Below are positions 11,270 through 22,324 of a DNA stretch of 64,000 nt, piece by piece (within the stretch, counting starts at the first letter, position 1; each line of letters starts with the position of its first letter). The DNA lies in assembly GCA_036362985.1 (NCBI GenBank), contig JAYGXS010000001.1:20333849-20397848 (forward strand), given 5' to 3'. The stretch is from Ligula intestinalis (Eukaryota > Platyhelminthes > Cestoda > Diphyllobothriidea > Diphyllobothriidae). The position numbers were made by a program, and so were the translations under genes. The notes beneath the pieces were generated by a model. It made no database searches, was not told the DNA's origin, and saw nothing but the letters and a program-made list of their open reading frames with translations.

Positions 11270-12650
11270 CACGTAAGGTAGCGCGCTAGAAATGACAGTG
11301 TGGAACTCTGATATGCCTGTGCACGACAGGTCATATGTCGGAAACCTCTGCAAATAGTACGGGAAGTACTCATAACCCTTAGACCAGAGTGAAAGTAAGA
11401 ACAACATCGTCAAACTTACATCAGTGAATTGCTCGACTGTTGTAAATTGTCGTTGCACTACAACATCAACTTAAATGCATAAAAAACATCGCAGCTGGAG
11501 AGAATATTCGGAAGATACGCTTAAAAATAACTAAGTCTTTTTTCCTCAAAGCTGAAAAAATAACCGAAGCGAGGGGGAGTATGCAAGCCTCCATAAATTG
11601 ACAGCTTAGGGCTTGAAGTCTGTAAAAGGAACGCGAACGTCGGATAAAGTAAAGTAGTTCATGAATTTAAGTGAAAAGTCTTTCAGTATGGAGAGAAAGT
11701 GAAAGATTATAGGCCAGAGTAACATCAAATGACCCGAAAGGGGATATCTCTTTGGACAGGATATCTAAGGAATGCGAGAGGGTCGCAATCAGAAAACACA
11801 TTGAACTGGCTTCTGATCATTCAGTAGAAGACCAATGGCCAACGATCTTTCTGAGACGTGGTCCAGACCATTTTTCAGAACCTGGATATGTATCGGATTT
11901 TTCATTGGATGACTAACAACCATATCATTCGAAAATGTAACATACGATCGCAAGTCATCTGTATGGCGGAAGAATACGTAATAAGCTTTGTAATAGTTGG
12001 GAAGGACTCTGAATTTTTGCTTGCCGCGTTTAACGAATTAAATGCAGGATGTAACATAGTATCCACGCCAGGAGACAGTCCGGTCAGGAGGGCCATTTGC
12101 AGATGGTTCGTTATTAAGCAGATAGCATGAGATAGTAATACAGGCTGAGGAATAGTCAAGAAACGTACATACGTACTCACGGCAACCTTGATCTCAATCT
12201 TTTAGAGCCGAAGGAACTATACGAGCAACAGCATCTAGGGTACAACGCCTAGTCTTATATGCAAATCCTAAAGAATCGAAAAAGGTAGGGGAAACTGGTG
12301 AGATACTACCTAAGGTCATTCGTTAACCATAATTCAGTAGTGCGGAACACCAGGCGATTGGACATAATAGTTTGGGACCAAGAGTAAGGGTTTTTGGGGT
12401 TGGAGTCATTCTTATTTTATGCCAATCGTCCGGAAGCTTGAATTTCATGAGGGACAAATGAATAAGGTGTGTCAAGGTAGGGCCTAACGCAGAAACGTAT
12501 GCCTTTAGGAAAATTGGTGAGGCACCATCTGGCGCGGCAGCTACTGAACCTCGAACCGTATAACGAAGTTTCACCACTGTTGCCACCGATGCAGGAGAAA
12601 AGACACTTGGAAATAAGGGAATGTTTGGAGAAGAAGAAGCTTTGTCAAAC
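11270..12650 (-). pseudogene. CR1/jockey-like LINE reverse transcriptase, decayed
   Basis: Minus-strand translation begins near 12650 with AAAPDGASPIFLKAYVS and LIHLSLMKFKLPDDWHKIRM, equivalent to the PGPDGIP...LPxDWK region before the catalytic palm domain. It then degenerates through stops, with residual similarity down to the C-terminal thumb at 11700-11270 that matches the fragment at 1260-1810. The YxDD catalytic motif was not recovered. The upstream edge runs into the left arm of a fold-back PLE at 12629. Confidence 0.58.
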
Positions 12651-13317
12651 ACTGGAATCATGGTTTTATTGTTCTGAGCTTTCGGGCTCCTCCAGGAGTC
12701 CATCGTCAGTTATGGAAAACAGCAACAAATGGGCTGGATAGTTGTGGCGTGGGTACAAAACAACTTAAATTTTTCAACGTGTAGAAAATCAACAATTGTA
12801 TGGCGTGGACGTTGACTGGCTAATGCGGACTACGTCAGACTGTACAAGTAGGCGGGGTCGGCGTGTTGGGTGGGAATATTAACAGAAATAAAATCGTCAC
12901 CGAAAAAAGCAGCATTTATAAGGGGAAGGGTCAATAAAAAGTCCGATGAGGGGGAGGAGGGGGAGAGGACCAATTAATCACCAGTGCCGTGAGTCTGGAG
13001 ATACCTGCGTAGGGCAGCATATACGGGCGCCAGCTCAATACACCGGTTAACTGATAAGTCGTTCGATGCCCAGGCTTCAATTAGTTCTCGTCTAATTGCA
13101 CAGACTGACGTAGTCCGCAGTGGATAGTCGGCGTCCACACCATACAATTATTGATTTTTTACACGTTCAAACATTTTCGTAGTTTTGTACACACGTCACA
13201 ACTAGCCACCACATTTTTTGCTGTTTTCCGTCCCTAACGATAAAATCCTGGAGGATCCCAAAAGCTAAGACCAATAAACCCATGATTCCGGTGTTCGAAA
13301 AAGCTTTTTCTTCTCGA
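12629..13317. mobile_element. Fold-back PLE copy: about 220-bp inverted UTR arms around a minus-strand tail
   Basis: The left arm (12629-12850) and right arm (13091-13317) are inverted copies with scattered differences; shared blocks include GCGGACTACGTCAG and the AAAATCAA.AATTGTATGG run. The 240-bp centre, read on the minus strand, encodes ELIEAWASNDLSVNRCIELA and PVYAALRRYL, the standard C-terminus of PLE endonuclease ORFs. The arms therefore represent PLE 3' UTR in opposite orientations. Confidence 0.72.
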
Positions 13318-13329
13318 ACTATATACGTA

Positions 13330-14450
13330 CTTGGAATGCGATTCTTTGCCCAAATAGGGAAATATCGCTTGAGGAGGGATATGATTCAGTGGAAGCATGA
13401 ATAAAATTTCCATTTAACTAGTCCATATTAGCCTTGAACTGCAGCAGTGTGTTGCGTTGGCCAGCAAGACCCTAAAAATCCCTCCAACCTTTAGCCAGGC
13501 AAAGAAAAAGCGAAGATTTAGAAGAAGTAAACAGCTGACTACCAAACAGGTCGGCCAGTCTGTAAATTTTTTACTAGGACTTTTATTTCCTTTAAGTCGT
13601 CACATAGGCCTAGTTTGTAAAGGTGTTTCTTTTTGCGCCTTAACAATTTTAGATAGGCAGAGGAAATTCTGTCAGACACGGTGTCGAGAAGACAGCACGA
13701 ACTTAAAAAAAACTTAATGTTGAAAAAGTTTTTAAGTAGCAAGAGCCCCATTCGACGTTTGATTGTTCAGGAAAAGCAGGGGTATTCATAGATTTATGAG
13801 TCCAAAGCAAGCAAATATCTTGTTGGTACGCATTACGTACCTTAGAGTAGATTCTCTATCCCACGAAACGTTAAGCAAATTTCGGAACTGTGTTTTTGAG
13901 TCGGATGGATAACTTTATTAAAGCTGTAATACTGATTATCGTATTACCTTATCTCAAGATACCTTGGTCACGACGGGCTGCCACCTTCACTATTTACACT
14001 CAAACAAGGAGTATCTTTGTGGACATGTATTTTCAGGCGTCCACAAAGGCATTCATTCAAATGCTTTCTTCCTGGCCCACATAAAATATCATGGAATTGT
14101 ACCGCACAATGAAGGATAATAAAAAGCCGCTCCGGGAACCTTTCCTAATTAAAAAAAACTTTTCGAAATTTCGTCGAGGAGATCCGTCACTGAGTTTGAT
14201 CTTCCGACTAAGCCCACCTAGGGACGACTTTTCACGTAGGCCAAATGGAGTAGGTTTCTGATACAACGATTTTCCCAAATGATATAGCCTCTCTAGCTGT
14301 CTCTATGAACCGCAATTTTCTCGATTATTTGGTGAGCTGGAGAATGTGGTTCTTACAAACACTAGTTGGACGAAACTTTATATTTTTCATCTGCTGAGCC
14401 ATGGAAAAATTTGCGACTTCAAAACATGCAGTTAAGACTGTTGAGGTCCG
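13330..14450. other. Stretch without a recognised feature
   Basis: Only short ORFs and AT-rich sequence were seen; no splice-bounded coding exon or repeat copy could be recognised. Confidence 0.35.
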
Positions 14451-14457
14451 CCTTTAG

Positions 14458-14862
14458 AAGAAGGAGATGCGACCACTGGAACAAATGTTTTATTGCCCTG
14501 ACGTTTCGGATTACGTCGGGTGTACCTAATCACAGGTAATGGTACAATATTCTGAGGCATGCGCAGATAGGGGTGAAATATGCACAGATTGCATGATATT
14601 TATAGTTTGTAGCGGTCATCAGCGTGCGTACTTTAGCCATCACACCAGTTAAGACCTCAAGCGGTGGCTATAGTAACTAATAATTATAGTCACACGCGGA
14701 TGACCGCTACGAACTATAAATACCGTGCAATCTGTACGTTTCATCCATATCTGCGCATGACTCAGAATATTGTACCATTACCTATGATTAAGCATTCCCG
14801 GCGTAATCCGAAACTTCAGGACAATAAAACGTTTGTTACAGTGGTCGCATCTCCTTCTTCTG
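14458..14862. repeat. Large inverted repeat (about 175-bp arms, 50-bp spacer)
   Basis: The left arm 14458-14634 is the reverse complement of 14687-14862 with about one mismatch per ten bases. Shared blocks include AAGGAGATGCGACCACTG, GGTAATGGTACAATATTCTGA and CGTAATCCGAAAC. The plus-oriented arm continues into a PLE tail (TTCTTCTGAACTGCTTCCTGG) that recurs at 33150 and, inverted, at 25797-25885. It looks like two PLE ends joined head to head with almost no body left. Confidence 0.75.
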
Positions 14863-14929
14863 AACTGCTTCCTGGAACTCGCATATTCACCTCTATAGGA
14901 AGTTCGTCTTCTTGGTCGCGCATCAACCG

Positions 14930-15880
14930 CGTTGCCTACCTCTAAGGCATTTGACGTGCGGGCCTGAAATGAGTGTCAGACGCTGGGCTTACGGACGTAG
15001 GTATCTACTTCGCCTGAGAAAGAGTATATCGAACTCGAGCACAACACCGCGGAATAGCTCGCCTTATTTATTATGTACTCAAAGCGTGCAGTTCTGTGAG
15101 CGTGACGACACTGCTTGTGGGCTACTAAGCACGCATTTGTGGAAAGCTGATAATTAAGCAAAGGAAGGGTATTTTGCTAGAAAGCATTTGAACATTCAGC
15201 ACTGATATAGTGTAGGCGTGTACCTATTACCAGGTATTCTGGCAACCTTGAAGGTATTCAAAATGCGTCATGCTTCTTCTATTTAAGTGCCCTGAGGCTT
15301 CTGATTCGTGGAGCACTCCGCCATGATAACATGTGATCCCGGATTTTTAATCGGTCTTGGCGATCCAAAAATTATTTTTTCTTCAGCCCACGTCGCTTGA
15401 GAAATGCTCCAATATGGCTGCATGTATCTTTTCACTTAAGTGGTTAATTATTTGCATGATGAAGCTCCCTGGGAAAACAATTTGTCGGCGTTGCAGGAGG
15501 TAATCAATGCCATTTTGAGTTTCTTCAAATGATCGATAAATCCATAGGGATAAAAATTGCTTACACCCCCATATGTTTAATTGAGTTCACATTTAATTCG
15601 CCATTCGCATTTCCAGTGTATTTCGGAGCTATAATTAATACTTCCTAAGAACGCTATCGAAACTCTACTTGCATTTTAACTCTACTCCGGCATTATAATT
15701 TAAAAACATTAACGATGCCAAAATTTATACCTAGTTTTTAATAAAATAGCCTTGTAAGTACTTTGTAGAGTTTTGCAGCCAACTTCAGTGACCTCCCACA
15801 TCAACTGTACCCCTCGGTAAATCGCATTAAATACTTTGATACATTATAAATATATATTTTTTATCTGTACAAATGCAAGC
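14930..15880. other. Region downstream of gene A, no gene recognised
   Basis: AT-rich DNA containing the likely 3' end of gene A transcripts (a minus-strand ATTAAA near 15745). Otherwise nothing recognisable was found. Confidence 0.35.
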
Positions 15881-15886
15881 TTTCAC

Positions 15887-16053
15887 CTAAATCATCAAAA
15901 CAAGACTTTCATCTGGAACTTTTTTAGAAGACGTCGCTGAGTCAATGTGAATAAGGAGCAATCCAGCGAGTCCAAATACTAGTACTTTTAGTGGAGCTAC
16001 GAGAGTAGCTTCATCCTCCAGACCCTGAATTACCGCGATATTGCCAAGAAGCA
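15887..16053 (-). CDS. Gene A, terminal exon (third and fourth helices, stop)
   Basis: The acceptor CATTTTTAG opens a 167-nt exon, read from phase 1 to a TAG stop at 15889-15887. It completes helix 3 (VLLGNIAVIQG) and encodes helix 4 (APLKVLVFGLAGLLLIHIDS), then a short polar tail ending VLMI. Gene B's last exon (38070-38236) is exactly the same length including the stop and shares LVFGL.GLLL..ID. The VFG....LY..D pattern is typical of the last helix of MARVEL proteins such as plasmolipin and CMTM members (family knowledge). A possible ATTAAA signal lies about 130 bp further on. The whole protein would be about 172-175 aa. No sorting motif was recognised. Confidence 0.8.
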
Positions 16054-16350
16054 CTAAAAATGAAAGAGATGGGATTAAAGATTGCGGATGAGAGAAACAG
16101 GAATAATTCTCGTAAAAAAGCGGACATCATCACAGTCACTTGGACTAAGAAACAGTGCGAATTTCCATCATGCGGTCCTAAGAGGAATTCATGAGACGCT
16201 TTTGTCAATATTACGTGGTCTTGTGTAGATAAGGCCAGGTTATGTAATTCCCCGCAATGTCGACACAGAGTCTGGCGTGGATTGGTTTATATATTTCATG
16301 GTTTTTGGAAGGAACCCTCTTTGGGTTAAATTCTAAATTCGTCTGAAGCT

Positions 16351-17043
16351 ATGTTTGTGCCCATTCAATGGCAACGAAACTTGGTATGCACTCTCTTCCA
16401 GAGAACGAGAAAAATCTGTTCTGTGGATACATTGGAAGCTGAAATAACTAAACTCAAAGTAACTTTAAAGAAGCGCGGATACCCAACACAGTTTATAGAC
16501 AAATATAAAAAACCATTACGGCCTAAAATGACGGAACAAATAGTTCCGAAGAAGCCCGTTTTCATATCTTTGCCGTTTAAGGGTGACAACATTTTCAATA
16601 CCATCAAGAGACGACTCATTAATGCCATTCACAGGACATATTATGCCGCTGAGCTTATAATATGCAATCTAACAAAGCTTTTACCGATTCCTCGTGCGAA
16701 GGATGCCTTGCCGATGCACGCCACTTCAAACTGTGCTTATGAATTTACATGCACTTGCGGATGCAAGTACATAGGGCGAACGCAAAGGCAATTGGCCACC
16801 AGAGCAAAGGAACACTTACCTAGCTGGTTGTTTAAGCAAGAAAAACGAACACCTCGCTCGTCAATCAATGAACACTTGCTAGATACGGGCCACTCCGTGG
16901 ACCCTAAAACCTCCTTCCGAGTACTTGTTCAAGCACAAACAACTCGCACCTTACGCTACCTGGAGGCAGCGTACATAAGGCGGTTTAAACCCGACCTATG
17001 TAAACAATTGGAGCATGTAGTTGACCTAACTCTATCTTGGTAA
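16351..17043 (+). CDS. PLE GIY-YIG endonuclease ORF, best preserved copy
   Basis: An uninterrupted 230-codon ORF. Residues about 28-55 (TLEAEITKLKVTLKKRGYP, then QFIDKY) are the end of the reverse transcriptase thumb. Residues 60-125 are the linker (KPVFISLPFKGDN and RAKDALPMHATSN). Residues 128-215 are the GIY-YIG domain: Cys128, Cys134, Cys136 and Cys138 form the metal-binding cluster, followed by KYIGRTQRQLATRAKEHLPS, INEHLLDTGH, and LEAAYIRRFKPDLC at the end. This nuclease nicks target DNA for PLE insertion (family knowledge). The reverse transcriptase core is absent upstream, so the copy is 5'-truncated. It lies inside intron 3 of gene A, on the opposite strand. The frame has stayed open, which suggests a recent insertion. 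Confidence 0.78.
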   Translation: MFVPIQWQRNLVCTLFQRTRKICSVDTLEAEITKLKVTLKKRGYPTQFIDKYKKPLRPKMTEQIVPKKPVFISLPFKGDNIFNTIKRRLINAIHRTYYAAELIICNLTKLLPIPRAKDALPMHATSNCAYEFTCTCGCKYIGRTQRQLATRAKEHLPSWLFKQEKRTPRSSINEHLLDTGHSVDPKTSFRVLVQAQTTRTLRYLEAAYIRRFKPDLCKQLEHVVDLTLSW

Positions 17044-18014
17044 CACTGGTTCCTTGTTTACACATTCCCCTCCCCAAATTTTCTTTCATTTTTGCCTAGA
17101 AGTTTTTTCTCCAGTTTTTGCTGTCTACAGCGTTTAACTTTCAGCTTTATCGAATGCCTCTTGGCCATGTACAGTGACCTTGCTGGTTTTTATCGATTTT
17201 TTCTGTATGAATTCAGCTGTGTATTTTCTCTAACGTTCATTCCCGTTATGCAATGAGGGGTGGCAACTGAAGAGCCCTCTCGAAATTTATGGATCCATTA
17301 AAGTCATTCTAAGTTATTTGCCATTTTTCTACTTCCTTTTTTATTTCTAAATATATAAATATAAATAAATGGGACGGAAATTTAATGCTTTTATATTTTC
17401 TCGCACACATTTCCATACCCGTCTGCGGTAAGGCCCAATCCTCAAACCCCCTTTAACCATCATTCCCGTTTTAATACGAACCAACAATTTAATGATTGCT
17501 AAGGGGTCATACATAACCTACCATTGTCCTCGTTTCTATAAAAAACGTTTCTCAAACTGGTAATAAAAGTTTTCAGCCTTAAGTATTTTAAGATCTAAAA
17601 GTTTCCTCTCTCTTTGTCAACAAATAAGCAGTATGCGGGTCCCTAAGTCTGCAAGTCTCAAGTTTGAGTGAAGGTACTTTACCAACCATTGTTCCTTTGT
17701 TCGCTCTTAAGGTAACCAGATACGAGGTCATCTTCAGGTGAGCAGGTGCAGAGAGCGAAACACTCACAAAAAGGTGGCCGCCATTTACTTAGGCAAGACT
17801 GAAAAACTATCAGTGAAGTCTAACACATCGGATAACCTCCGGGCTTTCAAACAGACACTGCTATTCAACTGTGCAAACAAAACTGCCTACTATATCGGTA
17901 TTCTCTTCCAAATGTTTATCACTGCTCATTTTGACCATATTTTGTAAGGTGAGCAGAACAGTTCATGCATCGCAAGTGTTTTATAGAAAGTAAAGTTTTC
18001 CGTCGAAAACTCAC

Positions 18015-18164
18015 CTCCATAGAAGAAGGCATCGAGGGCTGCGGGCGTGATGTCAACGGCAGCGCGACTGCAATTGCAGAAGAAACCAAAAAGACAAATG
18101 CCGAATCCAATGCTTAAAAATAGCCAGCTGCTCCACAGACAAAAGTGGTATAGGGAATGACCGT
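18015..18164 (-). CDS. Gene A, exon 4 (second membrane helix and start of third)
   Basis: A pyrimidine-rich acceptor (TTTCGTTTTAG) and donor GTGAGT bound 150 nt, phase 1 to phase 1. The peptide holds helix 2 (LWSSWLFLSIGFGICLFGFF), a short loop with two cysteines, and the beginning of helix 3 (PAALDAFFYG). The gene B exon at 41268-41414 shares LW..WLFL..GF and ends in the near-identical motif MDAFLYG against LDAFFYG, at the same splice phase. In MAL-family proteins helix 3 carries a similar AALFYL segment. This pair gives the clearest sign that A and B are paralogues. Confidence 0.82.
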
Positions 18165-18890
18165 CTAAAACGAAAAGAAAAATGGCCAGTTATTTTTAAG
18201 GGTAAAAAAGTATGCAAATTAGAGAAAAAATTCAATAAGAAGAATATACTCCGTGTATATAAAGCTACACAGTAGGCATAATAACTCGGGAACTGGTGAC
18301 TTAAATGCTGCCTACCAGTTTAAAAAAAACATTAGAAAACGATTAACCAGAGGGCATCAGCTCAAGTCACTTCCCCAAACGCTAAACGATGTGATTCTTG
18401 GTTGGGTCGCTTGCGAGCTATCGACGCAGTGCACCCATTTATCGGGTTGTACATGGTCTTCAGGTTTGAGAATAAAATACACCAACAAGAGTAGCCATAT
18501 ATGAAGGTAATTTACGAGGGTCCGGTTCTACCGATTCCAGCTATATTCGTCTTCAGCGTACGCAGCGTTTGACGAATTTTGTCCAGTGTCTTAATTATTT
18601 TGAAATAAATGGAAAATTCATTTCTGGCATAAGTTCTGTAGTAGAAAAACTCTTATACTCGGAAAATATTTCAGATTGCGTACATTCGCGGAAAGAAAGG
18701 TAGGCTGTTGATGACAGCAGTGTCGTTTTTGGAAACCTTTTTCGGAGAGTTTTTTGACAGCTAGCATTACAGAAATGAAACTGTGCTATCAATAATATTC
18801 AGAATTAGTCTGTTTGATAGCCGCTCTGACCAGTCAACGCAAAGAGTCCTCTTGTGAGGCGGAAGAAACAGTAAATATAGGTCTGATTAC

Positions 18891-19020
18891 CTTCAGCGTA
18901 AATAGCGCTATCACGTAGGAACTGAACGGAGGAGATGAAGGTTCCAATTAAATAGTTGAATACCAGGAGAATTCGAGTCACGTTTCCGAAGAACCCGCTC
19001 CGTTCCTTCTTAATGTTAAG
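18891..19020 (-). CDS. Gene A, exon 3 (first membrane helix)
   Basis: The 130-nt exon runs from acceptor TTTCTAG to donor GTAATC and is read in phase 0 to phase 1. It encodes a basic, polar start (LNIKKERSGFF) and then a hydrophobic helix around ILLVFNYLIGTFISSVQFL. The matching exon of gene B (49047-49161) has the same phases and a helix at the same place but little sequence identity. This is helix 1 of a four-helix protein; in MARVEL proteins helix 1 likewise follows a short cytosolic N-terminus. The stretch has no repeat similarity that I can see. Confidence 0.77.
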
Positions 19021-19929
19021 CTAGAAACGAAGTGAAAACGAATATTATCAGCTAGTCTTATTTCTGGCTATAAATAAATTTGCGGACACCACCCTGAGTC
19101 CGGTTTCTGCAGTAAGCATGCTTATTTTCTTAAAAGGAGGTCGGCAGCTGCGTCTGAGACTGATTTCAGGAAGTTGCGAAAATCCCACCGACGCTCTAGA
19201 GACACGAGCCCCCGGCAGGAGCGGTGAGTTAACTTATATCTGGGCAACTTGCCCACCGAGGCCGTCAACATTTGCCGAGCTGGACCAGACGAATTACCCG
19301 AAGCTGATTCGGATTCCATTGGGCAAGAGCGGGGCATACAGGCCACGCTTGACTGATGCCTGAGTCTACCCCTCCTAACTGCTAACTGTGGCATTTTTGT
19401 TGAAAAGTGCTTTAAGAGACTAGTCTTTTGTAGTTATTCTCAGGAATTCTCAGCAAGGAGCTGCTCTAAGGAGTTTCAGACTGAAAATAATTCAGCAGGC
19501 AGTTTATTTAGTCATTTAGTTAGTCGCATTTAATGATTGTGACTAAGTGAAATAACCGGGAAGAGTTAACAAGGTCGATTGCGCGGAATATCTGGATAAA
19601 TAATGTTCTCCAGAGGGTTCGGTGCTCGATGATCCACCGCCTTGATTCTTCTAAACTTTGTTTAAAATGTCAGATAGGTCTCTGTCCTGAAAGGAGATAT
19701 TACTTCTAGTAAAACAACTGTTTTCATTCAATACATATTCAATTCTGCGTTTGATAAATATTCTCCTTTCCCAAGTGGCCTGTTGAACTGTTTAACTGGG
19801 CTTAATAGTTCAGCTTGCGGATCGCAATGCTATTCAGGCTGGTTGCCGAAGCTACTACCCTGACTGACGAAGACAAATAAAGATATAATTTGCGGGAGAA
19901 AATCCATCCAGGGTGCATTAACTGCTTAC

Positions 19930-20003
19930 CTTAATTTGATGTTTAACGCTGCCATCTTTGGGTGATACTGAGGCGGGATATACACTGAAAATAACATCCA
20001 TTC
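19930..20003 (-). CDS. Gene A, exon 2 (cytosolic N-terminal segment)
   Basis: The acceptor TTTCTCAG and donor GTAAGC bound 74 nt, made of two bases plus 24 codons, entering in phase 1 and leaving in phase 0. The peptide begins MDVIFSVYP and ends KHQIK and is mostly polar. The homologous exon of gene B (57363-57430) begins with ATG GAA GTA at exactly the same offset and has the same phases. That shared layout makes this a real exon rather than a chance ORF. It precedes the first membrane helix, so it should be cytosolic if the protein has the MARVEL topology. Intron 2 (19021-19929) is about 0.9 kb. Confidence 0.72.
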
Positions 20004-20842
20004 CTGAGAAATGAAAACAGAGACACAGGTAAGAAATGGATATGCAAGTTTATCTTATGGTATAAATTACTGAAACTTATAGGACTCAGTTAAGGAATGA
20101 TTTATGTTATTAAAAGATGGAAGGTCAATCGCGGGTTTAACTGTAGTAGGCTACAGGCAGTTGATTGTGACTATCTTAACCCCGGAAAAGAATGTGTCCC
20201 TAGAATAAATAAGCCTATTGCCTACTCGGGTAGATTCTGAAGAGGTCTGCTGCATTCGTACCATTTGCATCGGTAGGTGAAAGACAATTCTGTGCACATA
20301 AGTTAATGTGTGAAAATGTAAATTATCCGAGAAGGAGAATTGGGTCATCGACCAAAATGTGTTACCTTTGTGACATTTCGCATGTGTGGTCGGCTTACTA
20401 CGGTAAGATCCTAATTAGATGTAACTACTGCACACAGATGGTCGCTGTATCATTTTACTTTCGAAAGTTGGGTTGGGAATGTCAAAGTATTCCATGAAGT
20501 TATTGGTTAAACCAGGGTATAATTTCTCACCATACTAAACTGACCTTTGAACTAGTGATCCGCATCCTGCAAACTGTGATTAGTTGATAATGATAATATA
20601 AATTAGGCGATAAACGCTTACTTTAATCTCAACAACTTTATGGAGACTACTACCAATTGCTTTTTTTTGCTGTGTGATTGACGAGAAGCTTTATGGGAAT
20701 ACAAAAGGAAACTTCCTAGCTGCCTGGCAGCCAGGGATAAATCGATGACGACCATAAGTGGTGCAAGCATTAACTCTACACAGGTATAAAACTACCTAGT
20801 TTATTTAATGTGCAAGCATAATCAAACTATTCTCGAACTCAC

Positions 20843-20849
20843 CACTCAT
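20843..20849 (-). CDS. Gene A, candidate first coding exon (MARVEL-like protein)
   Basis: Seven coding bases, ATG AGT G, are followed directly by a strong donor (GTGAGTTC). They end in phase 1, as required by the next exon, whose acceptor lies at 20004. Joined, they give Met-Ser-Gly followed by Met-Asp-Val. The reading frame upstream of the ATG is not closed by an obvious nearby stop, so the start could lie further 5'. An alternative is that translation starts at the ATG two bases into the next exon; gene B has an ATG at the same place, and flatworm spliced-leader trans-splicing could attach there. The donor is convincing, but so short an exon needs RNA support. Confidence 0.4.
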
Positions 20850-22320
20850 TGTAGGACTAGATAGGGTATGGGCTATTGGCTCAACTTGTGCGTTGTTTAA
20901 ATTTATCAATAATAATCAATAATCGATCAATAATAATAATCAATCAATGTGAATGATTGACTTGTTTAGATGGAAGATGTTGTGGAGCGCCCAAACACTC
21001 GACGGTGGTTTGACTCGCAGACGTTTGCCGACACATTTATGAATGCAGGACCTCACCCTGCAGCTATGAATTCGCTGCGTGCGTGGAGCTCAAAGGCGAA
21101 TGGTCTGAGAAGCACAATAGAGCAATCGAACTATCCACAATCGAGAGCGCAGTCAGGCAGAGGTCATAGCATTTTCTCTGCACGTGTGCTCATAGTATTG
21201 CAAAAAGCACGATGTCGTCCTTCAAGAAGGCTGACTAATGACCCGAACCGCGAAATACCTCTTGAAGATCAGGTGATCGCTTCCTCACAAGACACACCCA
21301 CACATATGCGCACGTAGGGAGACACAAGAATAAGTCGGCAGGTATGCACGTTTGAGAAAACTTTGCACCAACAAAAATATCTGTGGAATGCAATTCATCT
21401 GCTACCTATTCCTCAGAGGTTAACCTGCCTCCTGGTAGTAACAACGATTACTCCAAAAGGAATAAAAAAGACAAAAAGTATTTATTTTTTTATCAGCAAA
21501 TGGTAAGGATTCTATCACTTTCATCACCTCCCGAAGAGAAACAAGTTCTTAGACCGAGTTGTACTGATACTGACATTTCAAAAATGCACATTTCTAAATC
21601 TTCAGAGTGTAGTGCTTACTCTTCAGCGGGGTTAGATTAAATGCGGCTAGCTCATGCCCGTACGCGCGTTCGTTTGCCTGTTGGCCGTTGGTTGTTTGCA
21701 GCTTCTCCATTATCGAACATTGGCGAGCCCGCGTTTCCTGTGCTCCCTTCGCGGCTGACGTAAGTGACGGTAAACAAGCTTGCTCCTCGGCTTCCCCCTC
21801 GCCAGACGGTAGACTGGTTAATTGTTGGCGCTCGTTCGGAATGTTCTCGGTCTCGCGGGCGCCTCCGTGAGAAAGCGTGCCACGCCATTCACGTGATTAT
21901 CGATCGTATTATCCTGCGTTAATTCTTTTGCCCGTCCTAGTGCCCCGCCACTGTAAGGATAAGCTATCGAGAGTCTACGGCCAAGAACAGCAGCTAATCC
22001 ACGATTTCGCTTTCGAGAGAGCAAGGGTGATCGGTGATGCCAAAAAAATGGCCAGCATAGTTTTCGAAAGTTGGTTCTCGATGAACAGCCTCAACCGGGT
22101 CGTCGTTTAAATCCTGCATACCAGACCCTCCGAACAAGGATTACTTCCGCTTAAAAAATACGCGTAGTTACAGGAGGGGCATCCATTCCTGTGTCAAAAC
22201 CCCAACGCAAAAAACCAAAATACAACTCACATTTCCCGCTCCACCTTTACCTTGGGCCATATTTATCGGGCCCTGACAGTAGTTGTGGCAGTTAGTAGTC
22301 TTATGCAGATAGTATCGCCA
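20850..22320. other. Region upstream of gene A; no gene recognised
   Basis: Just upstream of the gene A candidate start is a simple repeat of TAATCAATCAA type (20905-20950). The part 21500-21760 shares blocks with 42860-43290. No promoter could be defined. Confidence 0.35.
21500..21760 (+). repeat. Dispersed repeat, copy 1 (partner at 42860-43290)
   Basis: Shared blocks in the same order and orientation as 42860-43290 include CTTTCATC, GACCGAGTT, TTCAGAGTGTAGTG against CTCAGAGCGTAGTG, and the GCTAG.CATGC segment. Identity is moderate. The class is unknown; the 3' half is CpG-rich. Confidence 0.42.
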
Positions 22321-22324
22321 GCAA

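Noticed and set aside
15887..20003. TMEM179 or TMEM216-like assignment for gene A
   Set aside because: FCLWSSWLFL resembles TMEM179 locally, but the third and fourth helices and exon layout fit MARVEL better.
20537..20575. Short exon candidate GATGCGG... before GTGAGAAA as the first exon of gene A
   Set aside because: It ends in the wrong phase for the exon at 20003; the ATGAGTG exon at 20843 fits.
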